Below, piece by piece: positions 22,200 through 31,185 of a stretch of DNA of 64,000 nucleotides. The number at the start of each line of letters is the position of its first letter. Positions within the stretch are counted from its first letter, which is position 1. Made by a program: the position numbers and the translations under genes. This stretch comes from Rhynchopus euleeides (taxonomy: Eukaryota; Euglenozoa; Diplonemea; Diplonemida; Diplonemidae): positions 186,001 to 250,000 of the forward strand of contig OY723318.1 of NCBI GenBank assembly GCA_963210315.1, in the 5' to 3' direction. Below the pieces are notes generated by a model. That model worked only from the letters and a program-made list of their open reading frames with translations. It ran no database searches and had not been told where the DNA came from.

Positions 22200-24776
22200 T
22201 TAATCAAAAACGTCGAGGGGGTCAGGGTCCGACTCCGGGGGGGCCACACCTTCCTGGCTGTGACTCGCAGGCTGCGAGGAGTGCGACGTCTGTGATAGCA
22301 GAGCCGCTCTCCTCTGCGCCCTACGATCCCGGCTTGCGTGGAAGACAGGGAAGTGTTCAGGATGAAGCTCTTTATGGTTTATCGCAAGGAACATGCAGTT
22401 GTCAGCCCGTTCCGCACTCAAGACGGCACGGTGTTTCGAGATGACTGAAGAGAGGCGCTTGAAGTGCCTCTCCACGGTCGCCTCAGAGTGTGCACTCTTG
22501 GCGAGGGCACGGGCAAACATGTTTAAGTTCGTAAAGTCATCGTTCTCATACCCTTCCCCCCAAAAGCCCATGAACGTGTGCTTGTCACTGTACCCCCGGA
22601 AAAAAAACTCTCCCATCTCTTTCTTCAGAAGGTCACGGAGTTCTGTGTCGCTAATGTCATTCGTGTTTGTCCGCATGCGTGTGTAGGGGAAAAGGTAGTT
22701 CATGACGAGTTTCACCCCCTCCTCCCGCTCTTCCTTCGCCAGGAGGCGGTGGTTCATGGTTGGGTCAAGGAATTTAAAAAGTTCGACCCCGTCAAAGGAA
22801 AAGTGTTTTGCGGTCCTCGTCTCGATAGCATCGATGAAAACTCGCGCCTTCTCCAGTGTGCTGCCCGTGAACCCCTTTTCTTCAATGACCCTCGTCACCT
22901 CAGGGATGAGGTTGCTGATTCCCTGGACAAAGTCGATGAACGATGAACGGGCGCTTTGCAGTCTGTCCGTCAGGACTGCGATGGGCTTGGATAAACTTAA
23001 AAACAATGTTGTCTCATCCCAAAATCTGCTGTCATCCCTGTCGACCGTCATCAAAAAGGGCCGCAGCTGCTCCAGACGTAGGGCACAGTCATACAGACTG
23101 TTCCACCGGACATTCGTTGGGCGGATGACAGAGAGCTTTTTCCCCGCACCCTGGTTGGCGCGGAGCACGGTGTACTCGTCGGTCTTGGATGACCCGTACC
23201 TTTTAACCAGGTCGATAATTTTACCCCTCCATGCACGCATCCCGGGCACCTTCTGCACCATGTCCCCGAGGATGAGCTGGAGACTGTGCACTGAGCACCG
23301 ATAGCTCAGTATGCCCCAGTCTGCGAGCTCTTTCCTGGTGTCCTCGAGGATGCTGTCGATTATGGCTTCGAAGGAGTCAGAGGCAGAAGAGTCTGCGGCA
23401 CTGGGTGCCGCAGACTCTTCTTCTTCCATGACATCCTCTTCTTCGAAGTCCTCTGTGACAGCACCCTCGAGATCGACCTCCAGCTCCCTCACCTTTCTGA
23501 GAGCCTTCTGCATCGTTGCAGCGTTGTCTGCGACAACGCTGAACACCCTGATGTGCTCCTGGGCCAACTCCTTGATTGTGGCCTCCAGCACCTCCACCAC
23601 AAATTTTGCGTCACATTTTCCCTGCACCTCAACATTTTTGAGGTAGTAGCAGGCTTTGCCATCGGAGATGGCAAAGCCTAAAAATCCCCGCCGCACGACG
23701 GTGGCTCCGTCGACCATGAGGAAGACGTCCCGCCCACGGAGACGCCTGTACATCTCCTGGCGGGTCACCTCGGCAAGGTCGTCGATCCGTGTTGCAATTT
23801 TTTCGTGGAAAAAATTCTTCCCCTTGACGAGGCCCTTGTTGAAAAAAATGTTCCGGAAAACGGTGTTGCCTGTACCGTATGAAAATGGCAAGTTGCATTC
23901 GGCAAATCCGAATGCAACTGTGTCCTCGTATGTCGTGAACCCGTATTGGCAGCCGTCCCCCTCTGGAGGAGGAGCAGCATTCGACCCCCCCACAGATGGC
24001 TGTTTTGGCTGTGTTGAAGAGAGTGAAGGGGGTGCTTCTGCCGTCTTGATGAGTGACGGGTGCACTCTTGTAAAGTGGCGGTCAACATTCCACCGTCGGC
24101 TCTTCCCGTTTTTGAACGTCTGCCCACAGTCCTCAACATTGCAAACCCACTCATCGTCCCCCTTACTTACATGTCGCATGTGGTCTGGTTCCTTCACCTT
24201 CCTGCCACGAACAGTGGCGGTTTCTTTTTTACCTTTCTTCTCCCCTCCTCCCCGGCCCTTGTCCTTGCCCTTCTCCTTCCCTTTCCCTCGGCTCCCTCCC
24301 TTACCCCCCTTCGATTTTTTAGGAGGCGGGTCGCTCTCGCTCGAATCGCTGCTCGCGGCATCATCTTCCACGTCGTCATCCTCATCGCTGTCCTCCTCAT
24401 CGCTGCTGGGGACCTCAGGCTGGCTCGGCTGGCTTGGCTGGCTCGGCTTCTCCTCCCGCTTCCTCTTCTCTCTCTGCGACGCGCGCGGGTTCTGCGACGG
24501 CTGGAGCACCACGCCGGGGAGAAGGCGCAAGTCCAGCGTCGTCCCGAAGCCAGGATCCATGGGCAGGGGCAAGGAGTGCTTTGCTACAGTGTAGCGCACA
24601 TCCACCTTCTTCCCAGGCTTCGAGACAAGCTGCCCCCTCCACGTGCGCAGGTTGCCGTCCATGTCCTTCCACTCGTGGATGAAGTGAGCATTCTCTGCCA
24701 ACCCCTCCGTGAACTGCGACACGCGCTTCACAGTCCAGGCGATCCTCTTCTCATCCTTCTCCTTGCCGCGCTTCAT
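22200..24776 (-). CDS. hAT-family transposase with BED-type zinc finger
   Basis: The protein of about 858 aa starts at the ATG at 24776; five in-frame codons upstream (opening GTG) precede it. Numbered from that upstream GTG, residues about 130-205 are acidic then Lys/Gly-rich and low-complexity. A BED-like C2H2 finger follows (C217-x4-C, then HFTRVH), expected to bind the termini. A DUF659-like RNase H fold comes next, with D361 in FLMVDGAT and D422 in VVADNAAT as the first two catalytic acids and a CSVH (CxxH) motif at about 498. An acidic insert lies at about 450-475. The C-terminus (about 755-805, FARALAKSAHSEATVERHFK ... NCMFLAIN) is the hAT dimerisation region. The third catalytic residue cannot be placed with confidence. 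The frame has no breaks, so the gene may be functional. On its coding strand a C-run follows the stop. Confidence 0.88.
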   Translation of the reverse strand: MKRGKEKDEKRIAWTVKRVSQFTEGLAENAHFIHEWKDMDGNLRTWRGQLVSKPGKKVDVRYTVAKHSLPLPMDPGFGTTLDLRLLPGVVLQPSQNPRASQREKRKREEKPSQPSQPSQPEVPSSDEEDSDEDDDVEDDAASSDSSESDPPPKKSKGGKGGSRGKGKEKGKDKGRGGGEKKGKKETATVRGRKVKEPDHMRHVSKGDDEWVCNVEDCGQTFKNGKSRRWNVDRHFTRVHPSLIKTAEAPPSLSSTQPKQPSVGGSNAAPPPEGDGCQYGFTTYEDTVAFGFAECNLPFSYGTGNTVFRNIFFNKGLVKGKNFFHEKIATRIDDLAEVTRQEMYRRLRGRDVFLMVDGATVVRRGFLGFAISDGKACYYLKNVEVQGKCDAKFVVEVLEATIKELAQEHIRVFSVVADNAATMQKALRKVRELEVDLEGAVTEDFEEEDVMEEEESAAPSAADSSASDSFEAIIDSILEDTRKELADWGILSYRCSVHSLQLILGDMVQKVPGMRAWRGKIIDLVKRYGSSKTDEYTVLRANQGAGKKLSVIRPTNVRWNSLYDCALRLEQLRPFLMTVDRDDSRFWDETTLFLSLSKPIAVLTDRLQSARSSFIDFVQGISNLIPEVTRVIEEKGFTGSTLEKARVFIDAIETRTAKHFSFDGVELFKFLDPTMNHRLLAKEEREEGVKLVMNYLFPYTRMRTNTNDISDTELRDLLKKEMGEFFFRGYSDKHTFMGFWGEGYENDDFTNLNMFARALAKSAHSEATVERHFKRLSSVISKHRAVLSAERADNCMFLAINHKELHPEHFPVFHASRDRRAQRRAALLSQTSHSSQPASHSQEGVAPPESDPDPLDVFD

Positions 24777-26138
24777 CGTTTCTGCATCCACGGAAAGATC
24801 CTGTTCGGGAGGAAAGTATGATGAGATAAAGCGAGTGATTTATGACGTTACTAATGTCACATTCTCCTACACGGTGAATGAAATAAGACAGAAATGCTTT
24901 CCGACAGAGTGCCGTACGCCATTCCTGTGTATAACTCGTAATACTAATAGCCAGATATCGATGAGAAATTGAATATCAGTGCATGAAAACCCAAGGTTTG
25001 ATTCAAGATGACCAAGACAAATACTTGCCGAAAATGAAAATGTCAAAGTCATTTCAAAAAGGGTAGAGTCTGGGCTGACTCTCTTCAATTGAATTACAAG
25101 TTCAAACAGAAACTTAAAAAGACCTGTATCGGATCTTTGCAAAGTGAGTCTCAAGACAGAAATCTGGTATAGCCTGTATTTCCCTAAATAGGATCAAGAC
25201 AGAAATCCAGTATGGCCTGTGTCGACTATCCTCAAGACAGAAATCTGGTATGGCCTGTGTTTCCCTAAATAGGATCAAGACAGAAATCCAGTATAGCCTG
25301 TGTCGGATCTTTGCAAAGTGAGTCTCAAGACAGAAATCTGGTATAGCCTGTGTTTCCCTAAATAGGATCAAGACAGAAATCCAGTATAGCCTGTGTCGGA
25401 TTTTGAAATGGAATGCCGACAGTTTAACGTCATGTCGAGGACGAATCGTCACAGAAATGAAGGGGTGGGCTGAGTTTCGGGATTTTTTTCGGATTTCTGG
25501 GCCCGCACCCCAATTTTTTTTTGGCCGGATTTTTTTGGATTTTGGTCCCACACCCCAATTTTTTTTTGGCCGGATTTTTTTTGGATTTTGGGCCCGCACC
25601 CCAATTTTTTTTTGGCCGGATTTTTTTGGATTTTGGGCCCACACCCCAAATTTTTTTTGGCCGGATTTTTTTTGGGGTTTTTTCCCGTCTTCATTTGTTT
25701 GATTTTTGGGGCCGCATGGGGGATTCAGGGGCCAAAAATATCAGTTTTTTTAGGATTTCGTTCGACAATGGACAGTTTCAGACCACTAGAATCCGAGTTT
25801 GGGGTCAGAATTTTTTTTGAACACACGGTGGACTCCAGCGGCCCTAGCGGGAGTCTGGGAGCGGGAGTCTGAGCGGGTGTCAAAGACTCCCGCTAGCGGG
25901 AGTCTATACTCCCGCTAGGGGGAGTCTGACTCCCCCTAGCGGGAGTCTTTTCACCTATTTTCATCCATTTTTCCCATGATATAGTTACAGTCTACTGGCG
26001 TGGGGGGTAAAATCATGGTGGAAGAGGGATGGGGAGGGGCTTGTTTTGCTTCTGTCAGTTTCCCCGGACTCTGGACTACCTACCTATCCTCCTGGTAGCG
26101 GCTACACCTGCGGAGGTGAGCGGTTAGAATTTGAGGTG

Positions 26139-27275
26139 TCAAAGTGCGGCCATCGCCTGTCGTAGTTGTGTTACACCTTGGGCAAGACAAGCCATCCTGC
26201 AGGCCTCATCTTCTTCGTCAGAACTGTCATCCCCCTCCTGCTGTGCGCGTTGGTCAAGCGTGCTCAAAGTCGCCTCGGATGACACGAATGGTGTGAAAGT
26301 CGCCCCCAGCGGGATTGGCATTTTGCACAAGCAGAGCGATAATTTGCGGTGTCCTTCGGGGAACCGGGACAGGAAGTAGGGCGCGCTGATGGGTTCAACG
26401 AAGTCCTGTGTGTTGCAGTGCACAAACCCCTTCTGCAGCTGTGTCAACTGTGTGCAAAGAACATACACAGCCAATCTATGAGCGTGTCGGGTGTGCAGAC
26501 ACGGACACAGGATGACTTCTCTATACCCGAGGATCCCGTCCTGCGACAGGTGCGCAACCTTCCAAGGCATGCCCGATGCGCGCCGCTTCTCTTCTGCCAT
26601 CGCAAGATCTCTCTCGTAAGTTGCGGAGCTGGCGATTGTAACGGCATCTTTCTTGCGATGTCCGTTCTCTGCTTCTTCAAATTCGTCGTTGTTCTGCAGA
26701 GGCACTGCATCTTCTGGAGCCCACCAATGATGGAGACTGTGTACGTAGGCATTGCGCGTTGATCCCTTTTCGGCATGCTCCATCAACCAGTGAAATATAT
26801 GCCCTGAGATCCGAGCACGCAAGAAGGGAATCCGGGCTGACTCATCCTTGCATCCCCAGAAGCGCCAGGGGATGTCTGCATACCGGAAATGCATGAGGTC
26901 TGCAAGGGAGACAAAGAGGTAGCGGAACAAGCCCTTGTAGGTGTGTCCTGTGACAGGCAAGCACGACCTTCCGGAACTGAGCACCTGTCCCATGCTGCGA
27001 CACATTCAGTGCAAGGTTTGTACAGGTCTTGTCGAATATTTTTTTGTTGTCTCATCCAGTACCCTGATCAGCCGCATGGCGATCCCCTTGCAGTCATGGA
27101 GTGCTGGGGTGACGTAGCGGGCATTGGGAAGCACACCTGCCAAGAGGGAGGGGTAGCCAGCCTCTTTCATCTCAGAGAGAGTCAGGTGCGGGTATCGATG
27201 CACCTGTTGATACCAGCGTTCTTCTGGGATGTCGCACAGTGAGCATCGGTGCCCTCGCCCCCCGCATCGCCTCAT
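26139..27275 (-). pseudogene. unknown protein, one frame broken by a single TGA
   Basis: Two open stretches (27275-27006, 89 codons; 27005-26139, 288 codons) are in the same frame and separated only by a TGA at 27008-27006, so together they would be one protein of about 378 aa. The N-terminal part has a Cys pair (CSLC) and ALHDCKGIAMRLIRVLDE. The rest contains a Trp/His-rich segment (HIFHWLMEHAEK ... LHHWW) and an acidic tail (DDSSDEEDEA). I do not recognise the family. The frame begins immediately beside the internal terminus at 27292, suggesting a truncated captured fragment. The TGA could be a disabling mutation, a recoded stop or part of an unspliced intron; nothing here decides. Confidence 0.5.
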
Positions 27276-27291
27276 TGTTGCCCACTGCTGA

Positions 27292-27391
27292 TCTATACTC
27301 CCGCTAGCGGGAGTTGGACTCCCCCTAGTTGAGACTCCCGAAAAGGGTTAAACCCGGTAGTGGTACCCTACCCCCGCTGGAGTCCACCGTG
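27292..27391. repeat. internal extra copy of the CACTA-like terminus
   Basis: The sequence from TATACTCCCGCTAGCGGGAG through CGCTGGAGTCCACCGTG repeats 28100-28194 in the same orientation, with a small insertion (AAACCCGGTAGTGGT). It separates the unknown gene from the histone-like frame. Confidence 0.85.
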
Positions 27392-27540
27392 CAAGGCCGG
27401 ATCAGCCCACGGGTGGGTTTGAGGAAGAAATCTGGGGGGGCAAATTTTGCTGCGACTTCCGGTTTCACCCGGCCGAACTCCAGCATCTATCCAGACCCAC
27501 GGTGCCAAGCCGTTCGCCCGTGTCGCGATCATTCGCGGCT

Positions 27541-27921
27541 TCAGGCTGCCCCCGACGACACGTTTGTATCCTGCACCTTGCCATACTTCGCCTCCACCTT
27601 GTATATGACGGAGAGCGCCCTCCTTCCGCATCGTTGCGACTTCCCTGACAGCAAACTTATCCATGTCAGGGAAGACATGGCGATGATTGCGTTGGCCACC
27701 TGGGTGCTGTGCTGGTGGAGCTCCTTGCTCAACACCGTTGCTAGGAGCCTTCTAATGGATCCCAGTGTCAGCACACTGCCCCCTTTTTTAACAGGGAAGG
27801 CCGTGCAAAAATCATGCACAATGTTCGTCGCCTCCGCAGCCTCGGGACTCTCTGCGCTCTTCTTCTTCTTAATCGACTTTGCCGCCGGCTTCGCTGCCGG
27901 CTTCGTTGTCGTCTTCCCCAT
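27541..27921 (-). CDS. possible histone H2B-like protein inside a transposon
   Basis: The ATG at 27921 opens a 126-codon frame. Residues 1-35 are a Lys/Ala/Pro-rich basic tail (KTTTKPAAKPAAKSIKKKKS), like a core-histone tail. Residues about 35-80 (IVHDF ... GSVLTLGSIRRLLATVLSKE, then LHQHSTQVANAI) line up with the second half of the H2B fold, where canonical H2B has a T-x-x-x-I-x-x-x-V/L-x-x-x-L-x-x-E-L-x-x-H pattern. The first H2B helix is missing, and the region after about residue 85 does not look like H2B. An AAG-GTGCAG donor-like site at about residue 113 may mean the frame continues by splicing. It lies between two copies of the right terminus of the CACTA-like element. The match is by eye and modest. 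Confidence 0.4.
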   Translation of the reverse strand: MGKTTTKPAAKPAAKSIKKKKSAESPEAAEATNIVHDFCTAFPVKKGGSVLTLGSIRRLLATVLSKELHQHSTQVANAIIAMSSLTWISLLSGKSQRCGRRALSVIYKVEAKYGKVQDTNVSSGAA

Positions 27922-28196
27922 TTTTGTGAATCAGGTCTGCGAGCTGGGATGGGTGGAAACGTCCGTTTCGTTTGGTGTGGCTGTACTTCAGTGACGAGTG
28001 CCACATTGCATAGGTATCATGGGAAAAATGAGTGAAAATAGGTGAAAAGACTCCCGCTAGGGGGAGTCAGACTCCCCCTAGCGGGAGTATAGACTCCCGC
28101 TAGCGGGAGTCTATACTCCCGCTAGCGGGAGTTGGACTCCCCCTAGTTGAGACTCCCGAAAAGGGTTACCCTACCCCCGCTGGAGTCCACCGTGCA

Positions 28197-28551
28197 CCTT
28201 TTGGGTGGATTTTTGCCTTGTCTGATTTTTCGGCTTTTTCGGCCCAAAACCGTACCAAACCTCATTTGTTTGATTTTTGGGACCGCATGGGGGATTCAGG
28301 GGCCAAAAATATCAGTTTTTTTAGGATTTCGTTCGACAATGGACAGTTTCAGACCACTAGAATCCGAGTTTGGGGTCAGAATTTTTTTTGAACACCTTTT
28401 GGGTGGATTTTTGCCTTGTCTGATTTTTCGGCTTTTTCGGCCCAAAACCGTACCAAACCTCATTTGTTTGATTTTTGGGACCGCATGGGGGATTCAGGGG
28501 CCAAAAATATCAGTTTTTTTAGGATTTCGTTCGACAATGGACAGTTTCAGA
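28197..28551 (+). repeat. tandem pair of ~185-bp host repeat (insertion target)
   Basis: Two direct copies begin CACCTTTTGGGTGGATTTTT and end GACAGTTTCAGACCACTAG. The first continues to AATCCGAGTTTGGGGTCAGA. The big TIR transposon is inserted at the end of the second copy, so the first copy records the empty site. Confidence 0.88.
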
Positions 28552-28664
28552 CCACTAGTAGAGGAGGCATAGCCTGCTGACCTGGCTGTCTAAAAAATTA
28601 TTTTTTTTAAAATCGCATTGTCTTTTCGACCCTATACCAAAAGTGGTCCCAAATCGGTCCGGGA

Positions 28665-29120
28665 CGACCGTCCACAACCGTCCACACTCTCTAAATGCTC
28701 GATGTTGCATTTTAAATTCAAAAATTCACATTTTCCAGCCAACTGGGCCAGTTTCCTTAGGAAAATGGCTCAAAATTGCAAACACTCCATTTCTACGGGC
28801 CACCACAGGCCAATAGAGTACCAAAATCGGTTTTTTCGCATTCTACGGCCTCAGGCAGACCGTCCACACCCAAAAATCACCCCCAGGTGGTCAATATTGG
28901 GGTGTTCTGGCACTTTTTCACCTGTGGACGGTTGTGGACGGCTGTGGATGGCTGTGGATGGTTGTGGACGGCTGTGGACGGTCTGCCAAGAGGTTACTGG
29001 AGGTTGCTAGGCTGCGGGCGGACCGTCCACACCCAAAAAACACCCCCAGTTGGTCACGATGGGGACGGTACGTCTCTTTTTCGTCTGTAGACGGTTGTGG
29101 ACGGTCTGCCAATAGGTTGC
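28665..29120 (+). repeat. 5' subterminal GTGGACGG / CCGTCCAC word cluster
   Basis: TGTGGACGG and its complement CCGTCCACA occur many times in both orientations (for example 28669-28690, 28858-28870, 28924-28985, 29022-29034, 29092-29108). Such subterminal words are often transposase-binding sites in hAT-like elements; here that is inference. Copy 2 (from about 46748) has one ~10-bp unit fewer. Confidence 0.75.
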
Positions 29121-29139
29121 TCCAGGATGCGAGATTGTT

Positions 29140-31014
29140 CTCGGTAGGTCACCGACTGTAACCGATTGTTCTCGGCATGTAACCGATTGTAACCGATTGT
29201 AACCGATTGTTCTTGGCATGTATCCGATTGTAACCGATTGTCCTCGTCATGTAACCGATTGTAACCGATCGTTCTTGGCATGTAACCGATTGTCACCGAT
29301 TGTCCTCGTCATGTAACCGATTGTAACCGATTGTTCTTGGCATGTAACCGATTGTCACCGATTGTCCTCGTCATGTAACCGATTGTAACCGATTGTCCTC
29401 GTCATGTAACCGATTGTAACCGATCGTTCTTGGCCTGTAACCGATTGTAACCGATTGTTCTTGGCATGTAACCGATTGTCACCGATTGTCCTCGTCATGT
29501 AACCGATTGTAACCGATCGTTCTTGGCATGTAACCGATTGTAACCGATTGTCTTCGTCATGTAACCGATTGTAACCGATCGTTCTTGGCATGTAACCGAT
29601 TGTAACTGATTGTTCTCGGCATGTAACCGATTGTAACCGATTGTTCTTGGCCTGTAACCGATTGTAACCGATTGTTCTTGGCATGTAACCGATTGTCACC
29701 GATTGTCCTCGTCATGTAACCGATTGTAACCGATCGTTCTTGGCATGTAACCGATTGTAACTGATTGTTCTCGGCATGTAACCGATTGTAACCGATTGTT
29801 CTTGGCCTGTAACCGATTGTAACCGATTGTTCTCGGCATGTAACCGATTGTAACCGATTGCCCTCGTCATGTAACCGATTGTAACCGATCGTTCTTGGCA
29901 TGTAACCGATTGTAACCGATTGTTCTCGGCATGTAACCGATTGTAACCGATTGTCCTCGTCATGTAACCGATTGTAACCGATCGTTCTTGGCATGTAACC
30001 GATTGTAACTGATTGTTCTCGGCATGTAACCGATTGTAACCGATTGTTCTCGGCATGTCACCGATTGTAACCGATTGTCCTCGTCATGTAACCGATTGTA
30101 ACCGATCGTTCTTGGCATGTAACCGATTGTAACCGATTGTTCTCGGCATGTAACCGATTGTAACCGATCGTTCTTGGCATGTAACCGATTGTAACTGATT
30201 GTTCTTGGCATGTAACCGATTGTAACCGATCGTTCTTGGCATGTAACCGATTGTAACCGATTGTTCTTGGCCTGTAACCGATTGTTCTCGGCATGTAACC
30301 GATTGTAACCGATTGTCCTCGTCATGTAACCGATTGTAACCGATCGTTCTTGGCATGTAACCGATTGTAACCGATTGTTCTTGGCCTGTAACCGATTGTT
30401 CTCGGCATGTAACCGATTGTAACCGATTGTTCTTGGCCTGTAACCGATTGTAACCGATTGTTCTCGGCATGTAACCGATTGTAACCGATTGTTCTCGGCA
30501 TGTAACCGATTGTAACCGATCGTTCTTGGCATGTAACCGATTGTAACCGATTGTTCTTGGCCTGTAACCGATTGTTCTCGGCATGTAACCGATTGTAACC
30601 GATTGTTCTTGGCATGTAACCGATTGTAACCGATTGTTCTCGGCATGTAACCGATTGTAACCGATCGTTCTTGGCATGTAACCGATTGTAACCGATTGTT
30701 CTCGGCATGTAACCGATTGTAACCGATTGTTCTCGTCATGTAACCGATTGTAACCGATCGTTCTTGGCATGTAACCGATTGTAACCGATTGTTCTCGGCA
30801 TGTAACCGATTGTAACCGATTGTTCTCGTCATGTAACCGATTGTAACCGATCGTTCTTGGCATGTAACCGATTGTAACCGATTGCCCTCGTCATGTAACC
30901 GATTGTAACCGATTGTAACCGATTGTTCTTGGCATGTAACCGATTGTAACCGATCGTTCTTGGCATGTAACCGATTGTAACCGATTGTTCTTGGCATGTA
31001 ACCGATTGTAACCG
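29140..31014 (+). repeat. 31-bp tandem array inside TIR transposon, copy 1
   Basis: About 60 units are built from two 10-mers TAACCGATTG plus one of three 11-bp spacers (TTCTTGGCATG, TTCTCGGCATG, TCCTCGTCATG, with T/C variants). Units differ by single bases and are ordered irregularly. On the minus strand the array is open for up to 365 codons, purely from its composition. It lies between the 5' terminus and the gene, ending 170 bp before the start codon. Confidence 0.97.
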
Positions 31015-31185
31015 AAACAGAACGGTGTCTCCCCTTGCCCCCTCCACTCTCGGTCACTCTGCGTGCCTCTCAGATGTTGTGTGCGGACCCCTCAGCAGAC
31101 TGCTTAACTTTAACTTTGCTGCACCTACGTTGCTCACACAGCACTAACCCACTGCAGGCACTGGCACGTTCCACAGCTTCTGATA

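Larger units (their letters stand above)
20672..25820 (-). mobile_element. hAT-type DNA transposon (right arm of inverted pair)
   Basis: On the minus strand this holds a leader region (25820-24777, including tandem CCAAAATCC/GGCCAAAAA and CAGAAATC(C/T)(A/G)GTAT units), the transposase gene (24776-22200), a 3' region and a CTCCGGAGG-rich end at 20672 beginning CAAGGCTCTCGG. It is matched by the deletion derivative at 13865-16768 in the opposite orientation, so the region is a large interrupted palindrome. The outer 5' end of the element is uncertain because the 25560-25820 block also occurs as a separate dispersed repeat. Confidence 0.7.
25824..28194. mobile_element. CACTA-like TIR element, ends CACGGTGGACTCC, TSD CA
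   Basis: Both ends read inward CACGGTGGACTCCAGCGG and continue as roughly 160-bp inverted repeats rich in ACTCCCGCTAGCGGGAGT palindromes, ending in a shared TTTTCACCTATTTTCA segment. The flanking dinucleotide CA occurs on both sides. The uninterrupted host word (TTTGAACACCTTTTGGGTGG) is seen at 28388. The CAC-beginning termini and 2-bp duplication resemble the CACTA/EnSpm superfamily. A third, internal copy of the right terminus at 27292-27391 shows that the element is composite. No transposase is recognised; the inner genes look like passengers. Confidence 0.75.

Noticed and set aside
22702..24821. Plus-strand frames of 200-312 codons opposite the hAT transposase
   Set aside because: Antisense shadows of a recognised gene with conserved motifs on the minus strand.
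29140..31014. Resemblance of the tandem arrays to a CRISPR array
   Set aside because: Spacers are three recurring types, not unique sequences. There are no cas genes and the setting is eukaryotic.
29355..31057. Minus-strand frames of up to 365 codons (NRLHAENNRLQSVTC type), and the same at 47379-49316
   Set aside because: They are produced by the 31-bp array composition; several overlapping frames of the same array are open at once.
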